A DNA stretch of 64,000 nt from Adhaeribacter terrigena (GTDB taxonomy: Bacteria > Bacteroidota > Bacteroidia > Cytophagales > Hymenobacteraceae), in NCBI RefSeq assembly GCF_016623615.1, contig NZ_JAEHFX010000008.1, forward strand, positions 124,001-188,000, in the 5' to 3' direction. Positions within the stretch are counted from its first letter, which is position 1. Each line of letters opens with the position of its first letter. Made by a program: the position numbers and the translations under genes. Below the pieces are notes generated by a model. It was not told the DNA's origin and made no database searches. It saw only the letters and a program-made list of their open reading frames with translations. Positions 1-8,676 of this stretch are shown piece by piece.

Positions 1-93
1 GTATAATTTGCTGATGGGGTTGCTGCCGGAACAACCGGCCAGGAATAAAGCAACCGCAAGTACACTATATATATAAGGGCGAAAATTATTCAA
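1..93 (-). CDS. N-terminus of a lipoprotein, cut by the window edge (PorW/SprE-like?)
   Basis: Reading leftwards from a TTG at 93-91 gives 31 codons running off the window: a basic start, a hydrophobic stretch and the lipobox LAGC at residues 18-21, followed by SGSNPISKLY. This is a classical lipoprotein signal peptide, so the product should be exported and lipidated. No ATG is available in this frame. A lipoprotein ending its signal in C-(S/T)-x-x-x-x-x-x-x-Y next to the ATP synthase operon resembles the TPR lipoprotein PorW/SprE of the type IX secretion system, which is known to neighbour AtpZ-like genes in Cytophagales. That assignment is inference from 31 residues and memory of gene order. 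The gene is divergent from the atp operon, separated by about 235 bp. Confidence 0.5.
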   Translation of the reverse strand, partial: MNNFRPYIYSVLAVALFLAGCSGSNPISKLY

Positions 94-193
94 AATGATT
101 CTTAGCTTTTTAAAAGAAAATATATCCGCTGGGGTTACAACGCAGAAGCCCGTGTTTTGGTACATGCGCGCAGGTTTCCCCACACAAAAATAT

Positions 194-223
194 GAGTTTT
201 TAGCTGCAAAACCCTACCGTTTT
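194..223 (+). repeat. 30-bp dispersed motif, copy 1
   Basis: Defines the family used below: GAGTTTTT, short spacer with GC, then core AAAACCCTACCGTTTT (208-223). It lies in the divergent intergenic region about 105 bp before the AtpZ-like gene. A weaker reverse fragment (AAAACGGTATACTT) sits at about 272-287. Confidence 0.7.
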
Positions 224-299
224 CCCGAACCTGGTTTTTTACGTACAATTACCCAAACCGGCCGTTGAAAAAAAACGGTATACTTCCAACCCAATAAAC

Positions 300-307
300 T
301 AAATTTG
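300..307 (+). promoter_or_regulatory. Possible -7 box for the atp operon
   Basis: TAAATTTG fits the Bacteroidota -7 consensus TAnnTTTG and would start a transcript about 15 bases before the first atp ORF. No -33 TTG at the usual spacing of about 19-21 is present, so support is weak. Confidence 0.35.
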
Positions 308-328
308 TAACCTGAAACGGAAAAAGCC

Positions 329-565
329 ATGGAGTCCGAAAACGAAGAACTGAAGGAAAATACCAAAAAATCGGCCAATGCTTTTGTGCGCTATTCGGGC
401 ATGGCTTTCCAGATGATCGCGGTTTTGCTGCTGGCGGCTTACAGCGGGCAGTGGCTCGACGATCATTTTCAGAACAAGCAGCCCTGGTTTACCTTGGTAT
501 TGTTGCTGATCGGCGTTACGGCTTCCATGTACCTGATCATAAAAACGGTAACGAAAAACTCTTAA
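329..565 (+). CDS. AtpZ/AtpI-family small membrane protein
   Basis: A 78-residue protein with a charged, Glu/Lys-rich N-terminus and two predicted membrane helices (about residues 25-42 and 52-72) joined by the loop SGQWLDDHFQNKQPW. This two-helix pattern with a GxWLD-type loop is that of the AtpZ/AtpI family, which precedes the F0 genes in many bacteria and is thought to help assemble the c-ring or bring divalent cations to the ATP synthase. It is the first gene of the atp operon; the next ORF begins 10 bp after its stop. ATG start at 329. Family assignment is good; the exact role in this organism is inference. Confidence 0.8.
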   Translation: MESENEELKENTKKSANAFVRYSGMAFQMIAVLLLAAYSGQWLDDHFQNKQPWFTLVLLLIGVTASMYLIIKTVTKNS

Positions 566-575
566 AAACTATAAA

Positions 576-959
576 GTGAGCTTTACGCGCAAATTAATTA
601 TTACTACCGGGGTGGTTGCCTTGCTCATCAGTCTGCTGATCTATACGACGGCTCATAATGTGGTTCACCCCTATATCTGGTACATGCTCGGATTTTTTGT
701 GTTCGTAACCAGCTTTACCTTCTATATTACCAAAAAAGGGTTCGAGGAAGACGAAGATAATTTTCAATTGTATTATTTCGGTTCCATGGCCTTCCGGGTG
801 TTAATGTGCTTAGCAGTAGTGTTCCTGTATGTGATTTTCACCAAGGAAAGGCATCTCCAATTCGCCTTAAACTTCTTTGTTTTATATTTTATTTTTACCG
901 GGTTTGAAATCTATTGCATTTTAACTAACTTGCGCCCGATTTCAAAAAAGCAGGTATAG
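576..959 (+). CDS. Four-helix membrane protein in the atp operon (AtpI position)
   Basis: A 127-residue protein starting at a GTG (576), ten bases after the preceding stop. It has four predicted membrane helices, around residues 6-24, 30-48, 68-88 and 93-113. It occupies the position held by AtpI in other operons but I see no diagnostic motif, so I leave it unnamed. Cotranscription with the ATP synthase genes is strongly suggested by spacing (10 bp before, 44 bp after to the atpB ATG). A role in F0 assembly is a guess from context. Confidence 0.75.
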   Translation: MSFTRKLIITTGVVALLISLLIYTTAHNVVHPYIWYMLGFFVFVTSFTFYITKKGFEEDEDNFQLYYFGSMAFRVLMCLAVVFLYVIFTKERHLQFALNFFVLYFIFTGFEIYCILTNLRPISKKQV

Positions 960-1003
960 GTTGCTTTTACGTATAACTGCCCTTGGCTTATAAATATCTC
1001 TTA

Positions 1004-2089
1004 ATGAAGAAGTTATTTGCTTTATTGCTAGTAGTATTCTCTTTTACCACTTTCGCTTCCGCTGCTGAAGAGAAAGGCGGAACGTTCAAACCGGGCGATA
1101 TGATCACGCACCACATCGGCGATGATTATACCTGGCATTTTGCCGATGGCCTGGTGCTGAACCTGCCGGTAATCCTTTACGGAGAGAACGGATTGGACGT
1201 ATTTTCAGCCGGTAATTTTTATAACGAAAACCATGAAGTAGTTCCTTATAAGGGCTATGTAATGGATCACGGCCATATTTATTACGCCGATGCGCAAGGT
1301 AATCCGCGCACCGAAATGGTGGAAGGCAAAGAAAAGCACGTTGGTCCGCTGGATCTTTCTATTACCAAGAACGTGGCTTCTTTGTTTTTAAGCGCCATTC
1401 TTCTGATCGGGGTTTTCTTTACCATTGCCGGCCGCTACAAAAAAACCGAAGGCCGCGCACCTTACGGAATCCAGTCTTTCTTTGAGCCGATCATCCTCTT
1501 CGTTCGCGACGAGATCGCCCGCCCGAACATTGGTCCGAAATACGAGCGCTATGTGCCTTATCTGCTGACTATCTTCTTCTTTATCTGGTTCAACAACCTG
1601 CTGGGCTTAATGCCGGGCGGTGCCAACTTAACCGGAAACATTGCCGTTACCCTGATCCTGGCTTTATTTACCCTGATCATTACGCTGGCAAGCTCTAATA
1701 AAAACTACTGGGCGCACATTTTCAAAACCCCGGGCGTTCCGATTCCCTTGTTGCTGATCATGGTTCCGATCGAATTGGTTGGTATCTTAACCAAGCCTTT
1801 CTCCCTGATGGTTCGTCTTTTTGCAAACATCACGGCCGGTCACATCATTATCCTGAGCTTATTCTCCCTGATCTTCATTTTCGAAAGCATTGCCGTAGGC
1901 CCGATCTCGGTAGCGTTCGCGATCTTTATGAACTTCCTGGAATTGTTCGTAGCGTTGCTGCAGGCTTATGTGTTTACCCTGCTTTCTTCCATGTACTTTG
2001 GCGGCGCAGTAGAAGAGCATGACCATGTAGACGATATGGGCCACGGCGACGGATCGCACGGTTTAAATACGCCGGTAGCGGCACACTAA
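1004..2089 (+). CDS. atpB: ATP synthase F0 subunit a
   Basis: Subunit a forms the proton half-channels against the c-ring in the inner membrane. The ATG at 1004 is preferred to an in-frame TTG at 983 because it opens directly onto a signal peptide (MKKLFALLLVVFSFTTFASA). The first 100 or so residues form a periplasmic extension usual in Bacteroidota. The helical domain follows, with the essential arginine in the stretch SLMVRLFANITAGH at R271. The protein is 361 residues and ends in a His/Asp-rich tail (EEHDHVDDMGHGDGSHG) that might bind metal, though this is only a compositional remark. Next gene: atpE, 37 bp downstream. Confidence 0.96.
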   Translation: MKKLFALLLVVFSFTTFASAAEEKGGTFKPGDMITHHIGDDYTWHFADGLVLNLPVILYGENGLDVFSAGNFYNENHEVVPYKGYVMDHGHIYYADAQGNPRTEMVEGKEKHVGPLDLSITKNVASLFLSAILLIGVFFTIAGRYKKTEGRAPYGIQSFFEPIILFVRDEIARPNIGPKYERYVPYLLTIFFFIWFNNLLGLMPGGANLTGNIAVTLILALFTLIITLASSNKNYWAHIFKTPGVPIPLLLIMVPIELVGILTKPFSLMVRLFANITAGHIIILSLFSLIFIFESIAVGPISVAFAIFMNFLELFVALLQAYVFTLLSSMYFGGAVEEHDHVDDMGHGDGSHGLNTPVAAH

Positions 2090-2126
2090 TTTGTTTTTCT
2101 TTTTTTAACTCTATATATAATACATT

Positions 2127-2396
2127 ATGTTGTTAGCATTATTGTTACAAGTAGTTGCAGAGGCAGGTTCAGGAATGGGCTTAGCTATCATGGGTGCCGG
2201 TATCGGTGCAGGTTTAGTTGCGTTAGGCGCTGGCCTTGGTATCGGTAAGATCGGTGGTTCCGCTATGGAAGCTATCGCTCGTCAGCCTGAGGCTTCTGGC
2301 AAAGTACAGACTGCAATGATCATTGCTTCCGCTCTTATCGAGGGTGTTGCTCTGTTCGGCGTAGTAGTATGTCTGCTGATCTCTTTCAAAGGCTAA
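2127..2396 (+). CDS. atpE: ATP synthase F0 subunit c
   Basis: An 89-residue hairpin of two hydrophobic helices. Helix 1 carries the glycine-rich packing motif (GAGIGAGLVALGAGLGIG), the loop has the conserved ARQPE (residues 51-55), and helix 2 has the ion-binding glutamate E72 in ALIEGVALFG. The residue after E72 is Gly rather than Ser/Thr and helix 1 has no obvious Gln partner, so a proton rather than sodium ring is likely. It lies between atpB and atpF with 168 bp to the next gene; that gap contains a dispersed motif copy. Confidence 0.96.
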   Translation: MLLALLLQVVAEAGSGMGLAIMGAGIGAGLVALGAGLGIGKIGGSAMEAIARQPEASGKVQTAMIIASALIEGVALFGVVVCLLISFKG

Positions 2397-2508
2397 TTTG
2401 TAGCTTTTCAAAGAAAAAAACAGGAACTGTTTCCCGGCGATTGGCCGGGAAACAGTAACCCTGAACCAAGTTGAAAAAAGAATAAACTGTTTCGCATAAA
2501 AATTGGTT

Positions 2509-2532
2509 AAGGCCGCAAAACGGTATCGTTTT
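2509..2532 (+). repeat. 30-bp dispersed motif, degenerate copy
   Basis: GGCCGC followed by AAAACGGTATCGTTTT (2517-2532). The outer six bases on each side are complementary. It lies between atpE and atpF, inside the operon; the 5' T-run arm is missing. Confidence 0.5.
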
Positions 2533-2564
2533 AAAGCAAAAAACCCGATAAACTTTACAAGAAT

Positions 2565-3059
2565 ATGGAATTAGTAACCCCTGGTATTGGTTTAATTTTC
2601 TGGCAGACAATTACCTTCCTGCTGGTGTTGTTCCTGCTTTCCAAATTTGCCTGGAAACCTATTATGACTGCGCTGCGCGAGCGGGAATCTTCTATTGAAA
2701 ATGCGTTGAGCATGGCCGAAAAAGCGAAGCTGGAAATGCAGGCGCTGAAAGCCGGCAACGAAAAACTGTTAGCCGAAGCCCGTGCCGAGCGCGACAGAAT
2801 TCTGAAAGAAGCTTCTGAAGCCAGCAACCAGATGATAGAAGCCGCTAAAGCCAAAGCCGGCGAAGAAAGCAACCGCATGATCGCGCAGGCCCGCGAAGCG
2901 GTTACGAACGAAAAGCGCGCTGCCATTGCCGAGATCAAGAACCTGGCGGGTAACCTTTCTGTAGAAATTGCCGAGCAATTGCTGAAACGCGAGCTGAAAG
3001 ATGCTACTGCGCAGCAACAGCTGGTAAGCGATTACATGAAAGAAGTAACTTTAAATTAA
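2565..3059 (+). CDS. atpF: ATP synthase F0 subunit b
   Basis: The 164-residue peripheral stalk subunit. One N-terminal membrane helix (about residues 8-27, IGLIFWQTITFLLVLFLLSKFAW) is followed by a long, highly charged Ala/Glu/Lys-rich helix (residues 32-160) that would form the dimeric coiled coil reaching to F1 and the delta subunit. Length and layout are normal. The gene is followed by a 105-bp AT-rich inverted repeat before atpH, which is odd inside an operon. Confidence 0.95.
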   Translation: MELVTPGIGLIFWQTITFLLVLFLLSKFAWKPIMTALRERESSIENALSMAEKAKLEMQALKAGNEKLLAEARAERDRILKEASEASNQMIEAAKAKAGEESNRMIAQAREAVTNEKRAAIAEIKNLAGNLSVEIAEQLLKRELKDATAQQQLVSDYMKEVTLN

Positions 3060-3164
3060 TTGTTAAATTGCTTAATGGTTGAATTGTTAAAAGCAAAAAT
3101 CTAACAGTTTAACCATATAACCATTTAACAATTAAGCCATTTAACAATTAAACAATTTAAATAG
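3058..3164. repeat. AT-rich inverted repeat between atpF and atpH
   Basis: The left half repeats TTGTTAAA and TTAATGGTTGAA; the right half repeats the complement (TTTAACAATTAAGCCA, TTTAACAATTAAACAA). The two halves can pair over roughly 35 bases, around the sequence AAAGCAAAAATCTAACAG. The same family of words occurs at 23081-23224, 29302-29335 and 35242-35305. Confidence 0.65.
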
Positions 3165-3722
3165 ATGTCAGATACCCGCGTTGCTTCCCGATACGCCAAA
3201 TCGCTGCTCGATCTTGCCCAGGAGAAAGGTATGCTGGAGCAGGTTCGGCAAGACATGTTGCTTTTAGATAAAACGGTTCAGCAAAACCGCGATTACCAGT
3301 TAATGCTGAAAAACCCGATCATTAAGCACGATAAAAAACTGGCCATCCTGAAAGCAATTTTCGGTGGCAAGGTTACGGATATGACTTCACTTTTCCTGGA
3401 GATCATTACCCGGAAAAACCGCGAAGCTGTGCTGGAATCGATGCCGGCTGAATTCGAAAAACAATATAACCTGAAGAATAATATTCAGACGGCTACCATT
3501 ACCACGGCTGTGCCTTTAGACGCCAGACTGCGCGATGAGTTCAGCGAGCTGGTAGCCAGGAAAACCGGCAAAACCATTCAGTTGGCTGAAAAAGTTGATC
3601 CGGCTTTGATCGGCGGTTTTGTACTGACCATTGGCGATACCCAAATTGACGATTCTATTAAGAGCAGCCTGCAGCGGTTGCGCAATAAATTTAACGATCA
3701 AACATACATTTCTAAATTATAA
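3165..3722 (+). CDS. atpH: ATP synthase F1 subunit delta
   Basis: A 185-residue OSCP/delta subunit linking the peripheral stalk to the top of F1. The N-terminal six-helix domain starts with the conserved [17 protein letters not shown], and the C-terminal part carries the family signature near [28 protein letters not shown] (residues about 147-174). Start ATG at 3165; its stop is separated from the atpA ATG by 2 bp, so translational coupling is likely. Confidence 0.94.
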   Translation: MSDTRVASRYAKSLLDLAQEKGMLEQVRQDMLLLDKTVQQNRDYQLMLKNPIIKHDKKLAILKAIFGGKVTDMTSLFLEIITRKNREAVLESMPAEFEKQYNLKNNIQTATITTAVPLDARLRDEFSELVARKTGKTIQLAEKVDPALIGGFVLTIGDTQIDDSIKSSLQRLRNKFNDQTYISKL

Positions 3723-3724
3723 TC

Positions 3725-5299
3725 ATGGCAGAAGTTAGACCGGATGAAGTATCCGCAATCTTAAGAGAGCAACTCTCCAATTTCAAGACAGAAGCCGAAC
3801 TGGAAGAAGTAGGTACTGTATTGCAGGTTGGTGACGGCGTGGCCCGTATCTACGGCCTTTCCAAAGCCCAGTCTGGTGAGCTTTTAGAGTTCAACAACGG
3901 CCTGCAAGCGCTGGTACTGAACCTGGAAGAAGATAACGTAGGTGCGGTAATGCTTGGTGACTACAGCACCGTGAAAGAAGGCGATACCGTAAAACGTACG
4001 AATAAAATTGCCTCTATTAAAGTAGGCGAAGGCATTGTAGGCCGCGTAGTGAACACTCTTGGTCAGCCAATTGACGGCCGTGGTCCGATTGCCGGTGATA
4101 TGTACGATATGCCATTGGAGCGTAAAGCGCCGGGTGTAATTTATCGTCAGCCGGTAACCGAACCAATGCAGACTGGTATCAAGGCGATCGACTCGATGAT
4201 CCCGGTTGGCCGTGGCCAGCGTGAGCTGATTATCGGTGACCGTCAGACTGGTAAATCTGCCGTGGCTATCGATACGATTCTGAATCAGCGTGAATTCTAC
4301 GAAGCTGGCAAACCAGTATTCTGTATTTATGTAGCGGTTGGTCAGAAAGCTTCTACTATTGCGCAGGTTGTGAAAGCCCTGACCGATGGTGGTGCGATGG
4401 ATTACACCGTAGTTGTAGCTGCTGCTGCTGCCGATCCGGCGCCAATGCAGTTCTTTGCGCCATTTACCGGTGCTGCTATCGGTGAATATTTCCGCGATAC
4501 CGGCCGTCCGGCTTTAGTAGTTTATGATGACCTTTCTAAGCAAGCGGTTGCTTACCGTGAAGTTTCCCTGTTACTTCGTCGCCCTCCGGGACGTGAGGCT
4601 TATCCGGGTGACGTTTTCTACCTGCACAGCCGTTTATTAGAGCGTGCCGCGAAGATCAACGCATCGGACGAGATCGCTCGTGACATGAACGACTTACCGG
4701 AATCGATCAAGCATCTGGTAAAAGGTGGTGGTTCTTTAACGGCCCTTCCAATTATCGAAACCCAGGCTGGTGACGTTTCTGCTTATATCCCGACGAACGT
4801 AATTTCGATCACGGATGGTCAGATCTTCCTGGAAACTAACTTATTCAACGCTGGTATCCGTCCGGCCATTAACGTAGGTATCTCGGTATCGCGCGTAGGT
4901 GGTAACGCGCAGATCAAATCGATGAAGAAAGTTGCCGGTACTTTGAAACTGGATCAGGCGCAGTTCCGCGAACTGGAAGCGTTTGCGAAATTCGGTTCTG
5001 ACCTGGATGCTTCTACCAAGCTTACAATTGAGCGTGGTCGTCGTAACCTGGAAGTGCTGAAGCAGCCGCAATTCTCTCCGGTAAAAGTAGAAGACCAGGT
5101 TGCTATGATCTACTGCTGTACCAATGGTTTGCTGGACAACGTGCCGGTAAACGAGGTGAGAAACTTCGAGAAAGATTTCACCCGCACCATGAACGCACAG
5201 CACAAAGATTCTCTGAACCTGCTGAAAGCTGGTAAACTGGAGGATTCCGTAATTGCGGACATCAAAAAGGTAGCGAAAGAACTTTCTTCGCGTTACTAA
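3725..5299 (+). CDS. atpA: ATP synthase F1 subunit alpha
   Basis: A 524-residue non-catalytic nucleotide-binding subunit. The N-terminal beta-barrel domain covers about residues 25-95, the nucleotide-binding domain has Walker A GDRQTGKS at 171-178, and the alpha signature is near [14 protein letters not shown] (about 379-392). Length is typical. It is the most conserved gene of the operon and the codon usage looks strongly biased, as expected for high expression. atpG follows after 123 bp. Confidence 0.97.
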   Translation: MAEVRPDEVSAILREQLSNFKTEAELEEVGTVLQVGDGVARIYGLSKAQSGELLEFNNGLQALVLNLEEDNVGAVMLGDYSTVKEGDTVKRTNKIASIKVGEGIVGRVVNTLGQPIDGRGPIAGDMYDMPLERKAPGVIYRQPVTEPMQTGIKAIDSMIPVGRGQRELIIGDRQTGKSAVAIDTILNQREFYEAGKPVFCIYVAVGQKASTIAQVVKALTDGGAMDYTVVVAAAAADPAPMQFFAPFTGAAIGEYFRDTGRPALVVYDDLSKQAVAYREVSLLLRRPPGREAYPGDVFYLHSRLLERAAKINASDEIARDMNDLPESIKHLVKGGGSLTALPIIETQAGDVSAYIPTNVISITDGQIFLETNLFNAGIRPAINVGISVSRVGGNAQIKSMKKVAGTLKLDQAQFRELEAFAKFGSDLDASTKLTIERGRRNLEVLKQPQFSPVKVEDQVAMIYCCTNGLLDNVPVNEVRNFEKDFTRTMNAQHKDSLNLLKAGKLEDSVIADIKKVAKELSSRY

Positions 5300-5363
5300 T
5301 TCAGAAATGTAAAAAAGAAGCAGGAGGTAAACTTCTGCTTCTGTTTCATAATTTATTATCGGG

Positions 5364-5395
5364 AAAAACGGTAGGGAAAATGGCTCCAAAAGTCT
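5364..5395 (-). repeat. 30-bp dispersed motif copy (minus)
   Basis: On the minus strand: GACTTTTGGAGCC, ATTTT, core CCCTACCGTTTTT. Located in the atpA-atpG gap, ending 28 bp before the atpG ATG. Confidence 0.65.
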
Positions 5396-5422
5396 ATAAC
5401 CACCGGAACCTTGAAAAAATAG

Positions 5423-6316
5423 ATGGCAAGTTTAAAAGAAGTTCGTAACCGGATCGTTTCCGTACAAAGTACGCAGCAAATTACCAAAGCCATGAAAATG
5501 GTGGCGGCTGCCAAGCTGCGTCGTGCCCAGGATAGCATTATCCGGATGCGCCCTTATGCCCAGCGTTTGAGCCAGATCCTGACGAATTTGTCGGAGCTGA
5601 CCGGCGAGTCGGTTTCTAACCCTTACACGGTAAAACGCGACATCAACCGGGTACTGATCATTGCAGTTACTTCGGACCGTGGTCTGGCCGGTGCTTTTAA
5701 CAGCAACGTGCTGAAAGGCGTAACCAGCCTGGTGGCAGAAAAATACGCTGCCCAAATGGCTGCCGGTAACGTGGAGTTTGTAGCGATCGGTAAAAAAGGC
5801 CACGAAGCGCTGTTGAAAAAAGGTTATAAAGTAAACGGCGATTTCACGCACGTTTTCGGCAAGCTTTCTTTCGATACGGTACGCGTAGCGGCTGAACTGG
5901 CAATGGACGGTTTCCGGAATGGTACTTACGACCAGGTAGAAATTGTGTACAATGAATTTAAAAACGTTGCCACGCAGATCGTTCGCCGGGAGCAGTTTTT
6001 GCCGATCGTAGAAAAGGAGAAAGACGAAAACGCGAAGAATACCAACATTCCGGATTACGTTTTTGAGCCTTCGAAAGAAGAAATTATCCAGGAGCTGATC
6101 CCGAAATCGCTGAAGATCCAGGTTTACAAAGCCGTATTGGAAAGCAACGCTTCGGAGCACGGCGCCCGGATGACGGCCATGGATAAAGCAACCGAAAATG
6201 CCGGTGAATTGCTGAAAGCCCTGAAGTTATCTTACAACCGTACCCGCCAGGCAGCTATTACCACCGAGATCCTCGAGATCGTAGGTGGTGCCGAAGCCTT
6301 GGCTGCGAGCCGATAG
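5423..6316 (+). CDS. atpG: ATP synthase F1 subunit gamma
   Basis: The 297-residue central rotor stalk. It opens with the conserved N-terminal helix (MASLKEVRNRIVSVQSTQQI, then TKAMKMVAAAKLRRAQ) and closes with the C-terminal helix signature NASEHGARMTAMDKATENAG followed by YNRTRQAAITTEILEIVGGA. These two helices form the coiled-coil shaft. The atp operon ends here with a terminator hairpin; beta and epsilon (atpD, atpC) are not in this window, as is usual for Bacteroidota, where they form a separate locus. Confidence 0.96.
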   Translation: MASLKEVRNRIVSVQSTQQITKAMKMVAAAKLRRAQDSIIRMRPYAQRLSQILTNLSELTGESVSNPYTVKRDINRVLIIAVTSDRGLAGAFNSNVLKGVTSLVAEKYAAQMAAGNVEFVAIGKKGHEALLKKGYKVNGDFTHVFGKLSFDTVRVAAELAMDGFRNGTYDQVEIVYNEFKNVATQIVRREQFLPIVEKEKDENAKNTNIPDYVFEPSKEEIIQELIPKSLKIQVYKAVLESNASEHGARMTAMDKATENAGELLKALKLSYNRTRQAAITTEILEIVGGAEALAASR

Positions 6317-6338
6317 TTTAAGAATAATAGAATTGCAG

Positions 6339-6368
6339 AAAGCCCGACTGGAAACAGCCGGGCTTTTT
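6339..6368 (+). terminator. Rho-independent terminator of the atp operon
   Basis: AAAGCCCGACTG, loop GAAA, CAGCCGGGCTTT followed by a T-run: an 11-12 bp stem with one mismatch and a U-tract, 22 bp after the atpG stop. Confidence 0.85.
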
Positions 6369-6424
6369 TGTTTATTATTTTGTTCATTCACGATATATAA
6401 CAAAATATATTACTTTTTACTATT

Positions 6425-6441
6425 AAAACCATAGCGTTTTT
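6425..6441 (+). repeat. 30-bp dispersed motif, core only
   Basis: AAAACCATAGCGTTTT 31 bp before the T9SS protein start codon at 6472; the 5' arm is degenerate (TTTTTACTATT). Confidence 0.6.
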
Positions 6442-6471
6442 TATTACTTTTAGTAACAACTAAGAATTGGC

Positions 6472-7965
6472 ATGAAACGGATCATTCTACTAATAGTCTT
6501 TTATATATTCTCCTTTCAGGTTTCAGCACAGCAGATCGTGCGGGAATGGGTTTATAAATCAGGGAATTCAGATAGAACCTTTGCATCAAATTCGCTTACC
6601 AGTAATGGGAATGTAATACTCGCAGGCTCTTATGGAGCAAACCCTACTTACCAAACCATTTACATGCTTGTAAAGCCCAATCTTGATACTATTTGGGTAA
6701 AGAATGGGTTTTTAAATGCGGGTAGAGCATTTGGTATTTTACAAACACCGGACAATGGATTTGCTTTTTATGGTACTCAAAAATATACTAATCCTAATGC
6801 TACAGGCCCGAGCTTGCAGAAATTAGATGCCAATGGTAATATCAAATGGACGAAGCAATACGCTACTGGTTATTGGGAGTCTGGTGAGAAGCTTTTATTA
6901 GCTCCTGGCAGCGGTTACTTCTTTGGCGGAACAAATCAAGTTGCCAATATCCCCAAGGCATTTACTTTAAACCGCACCGATAGTTTAGGTAACCTGAAGT
7001 GGCGAAAGCATTTCAACTGGCATCTCAATGATTTCCTTGCCGATATTCAGCATACGCGTAACGGCAATATCATCATGTATGGATATACCGGTGCTCCGCA
7101 ACGGTTGAAATTGTTGCTGGTGAACCAGAATGGAGATTCGGTATTAGGAAGAAAAATAACCATAATTGGAGATCCAAACCGACACGAAAGGATGATGTTT
7201 AACGGTTGTATTATTATTCCTCTATCAGACAATGGGTTTTTAATGGCTGCAGAAATTGATACGGTTAATGGCCAAATGCTAGGGATGGTAGTGAAAGTGA
7301 ACGCTAACCTGCAACCGCAATGGCATTATATTCATCGTACCTTACCCAATAATGTTGTTTTCATTAAGGCCAAGGAATTAACGGATAGTTCAGTAGTGGT
7401 ATTAGGGTTTAACAGGCAAGTAACCACAGGTACTCAAAACAATCAGTTTTTTCTTTATCATTTTAGTAAGCGTGGTACTTTGCAAAATATTTATCCCTTT
7501 ACCAGTACTGTAGGCTCACAAATCAGGCCCCTGATTCTGCAAGCGCTGCCGGACAGTAGTTTTATTATAGGCGGGCGGGCAGCTACAACTGCGCAATTTT
7601 TTCCATTAGCTTTTTATTTAGCCAAAGTTAAGATTCCCGGTTTGCCGCCGGCAATGCCCGCACCCGCCATTGTTTCAGGTACGAAACCAGGATATTCAAC
7701 TGCTGAAATCAATTTAGGCCAAAGCTATCCGAATCCAACGGCTTCCGAAGCCATCATTCCTTATGCGTTGCCAAAGAACTACAGCAATGCCAGCATTTTG
7801 ATCCGGGATATTGCTACCGGTAGAGCGATAGGAAAGTATCAGCTGAAACGAAACAGCCGCAGTTTAACGGTAGATGTCAGCAACCTGAGCAGTGGTTTGT
7901 ATCTGTATAGTTTGGTAGTAGATGAGAAGCCGGTGGCTACCAAGAAACTGGCCGTAATGAAGTAA
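6472..7965 (+). CDS. Secreted protein with T9SS type A sorting domain
   Basis: A 497-residue exported protein. It begins with a signal peptide (MKRIILLIVFYIFSFQVSAQ) and ends with a type A C-terminal sorting domain: GQSYPNPTASEAIIPYAL at about 418-435, then RDIATG, and NLSSGLYLYSLVVDEKPVATK before KLAVMK. The family knowledge is that such domains direct proteins through the type IX secretion system and are cleaved at the surface. The middle (about 25-390) repeats short strands such as DANGNIKWTKQY and DSLGNLKWRKHF, a pattern typical of beta-propeller-like Bacteroidota proteins. No enzymatic motif is seen. Monocistronic, behind the atp terminator. Confidence 0.85.
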   Translation: MKRIILLIVFYIFSFQVSAQQIVREWVYKSGNSDRTFASNSLTSNGNVILAGSYGANPTYQTIYMLVKPNLDTIWVKNGFLNAGRAFGILQTPDNGFAFYGTQKYTNPNATGPSLQKLDANGNIKWTKQYATGYWESGEKLLLAPGSGYFFGGTNQVANIPKAFTLNRTDSLGNLKWRKHFNWHLNDFLADIQHTRNGNIIMYGYTGAPQRLKLLLVNQNGDSVLGRKITIIGDPNRHERMMFNGCIIIPLSDNGFLMAAEIDTVNGQMLGMVVKVNANLQPQWHYIHRTLPNNVVFIKAKELTDSSVVVLGFNRQVTTGTQNNQFFLYHFSKRGTLQNIYPFTSTVGSQIRPLILQALPDSSFIIGGRAATTAQFFPLAFYLAKVKIPGLPPAMPAPAIVSGTKPGYSTAEINLGQSYPNPTASEAIIPYALPKNYSNASILIRDIATGRAIGKYQLKRNSRSLTVDVSNLSSGLYLYSLVVDEKPVATKKLAVMK

Positions 7966-7970
7966 GTTCA

Positions 7971-8000
7971 GGCTTTTTCAGGCGAAAAGCATAGCGTTTT
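7971..8000 (+). repeat. 30-bp dispersed motif copy
   Basis: GGCTTTTTCAGGCGAAAAGCATAG, then CGTTTT; begins 6 bp after the stop at 7965, between convergent genes. Confidence 0.7.
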
Positions 8001-8030
8001 CCGAAGATTAAACCCGGCAATCTCTCAACC

Positions 8031-8549
8031 TTACTGCTTCACCGCCACTTTATCCGAAGCCTGTACCGGTAAATTCTTTGGTACGAACTGGATAAAATGC
8101 TCCATGATTTTTTCGGGGAAGAAAATGGCGTGGGTGGGTAAAAAGCCGATCTCGTACACCAGGCCGGAAGCGGCGTGGCGGATGTAAAGCGGCGTGGTAG
8201 ACCAAACCGTAGGCTGGCTGTAAAGCTTTCCGGGCTCAAAAATATAAGCGTTGTCAGCGGAAAAAGCTGGCAAGTCGTTTTTAGAAACAAGCCGGAATCG
8301 GGAAGGATATTTCGCTTTGGCTACAGCCGCGATCTGCTGGTTGGCCTGAACGCTTTGGGCTTGCAGCGGAGTGAGCTGGCGGTAAATGCTTTCGTGGCTT
8401 TTGGCATCGGCCGGAATCAGGTCCGACGGTTCGTAAGCCACGATCAGCAGTTCGTAACTGGTAAAATCTTCGGGAAGGCCTTTAAGAGTCTGCGCGCGCA
8501 AAGGCAGGCAGCTTAAAGCTAAAACGATAACAAGCAGAAACTTATTCAA
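8031..8549 (-). CDS. Small exported protein of unknown function
   Basis: I do not recognise this protein. The frame has no early ATG. The TTG at 8549 gives a clean signal peptide (MNKFLLVIVLALSCLPLRAQ) and a 172-residue precursor; a second TTG at 8609 would add 20 residues and a less natural double hydrophobic start, so I prefer 8549. The mature part contains ELLIVAYEPSDLIPADAKSH and ends ...FVPKNLPVQASDKVAVKQ, with no membrane helix. It is probably periplasmic. It stands alone, convergent with the preceding T9SS gene and downstream of rnd on the same strand, with the rnd stop and a dispersed motif between. Confidence 0.6.
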   Translation of the reverse strand: MNKFLLVIVLALSCLPLRAQTLKGLPEDFTSYELLIVAYEPSDLIPADAKSHESIYRQLTPLQAQSVQANQQIAAVAKAKYPSRFRLVSKNDLPAFSADNAYIFEPGKLYSQPTVWSTTPLYIRHAASGLVYEIGFLPTHAIFFPEKIMEHFIQFVPKNLPVQASDKVAVKQ

Positions 8550-8640
8550 CGGAAGTAGTAATAATCGGCGTAGTAAAAGGAAAGCAATTCCAGAAGGCGT
8601 TAGCTGCAAGAATTGTTCCCTTATTTACGGATAAGTTACT

Positions 8641-8670
8641 GAAACGGTATGGTTTTAACTAATAAAAGTG
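8641..8670 (-). repeat. 30-bp dispersed motif copy (minus)
   Basis: On the minus strand CACTTTTATTAGTTAAAACCA, then TACCGTTTC. Starts 6 bp after the rnd stop. Confidence 0.6.
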
Positions 8671-8676
8671 GCGGAA

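Noticed and set aside
5432-6160. 242-codon open frame on the minus strand
   Set aside because: It is exactly antisense to atpG, has no signal or known domain and an unusual aromatic-rich composition; a shadow of biased codon use.
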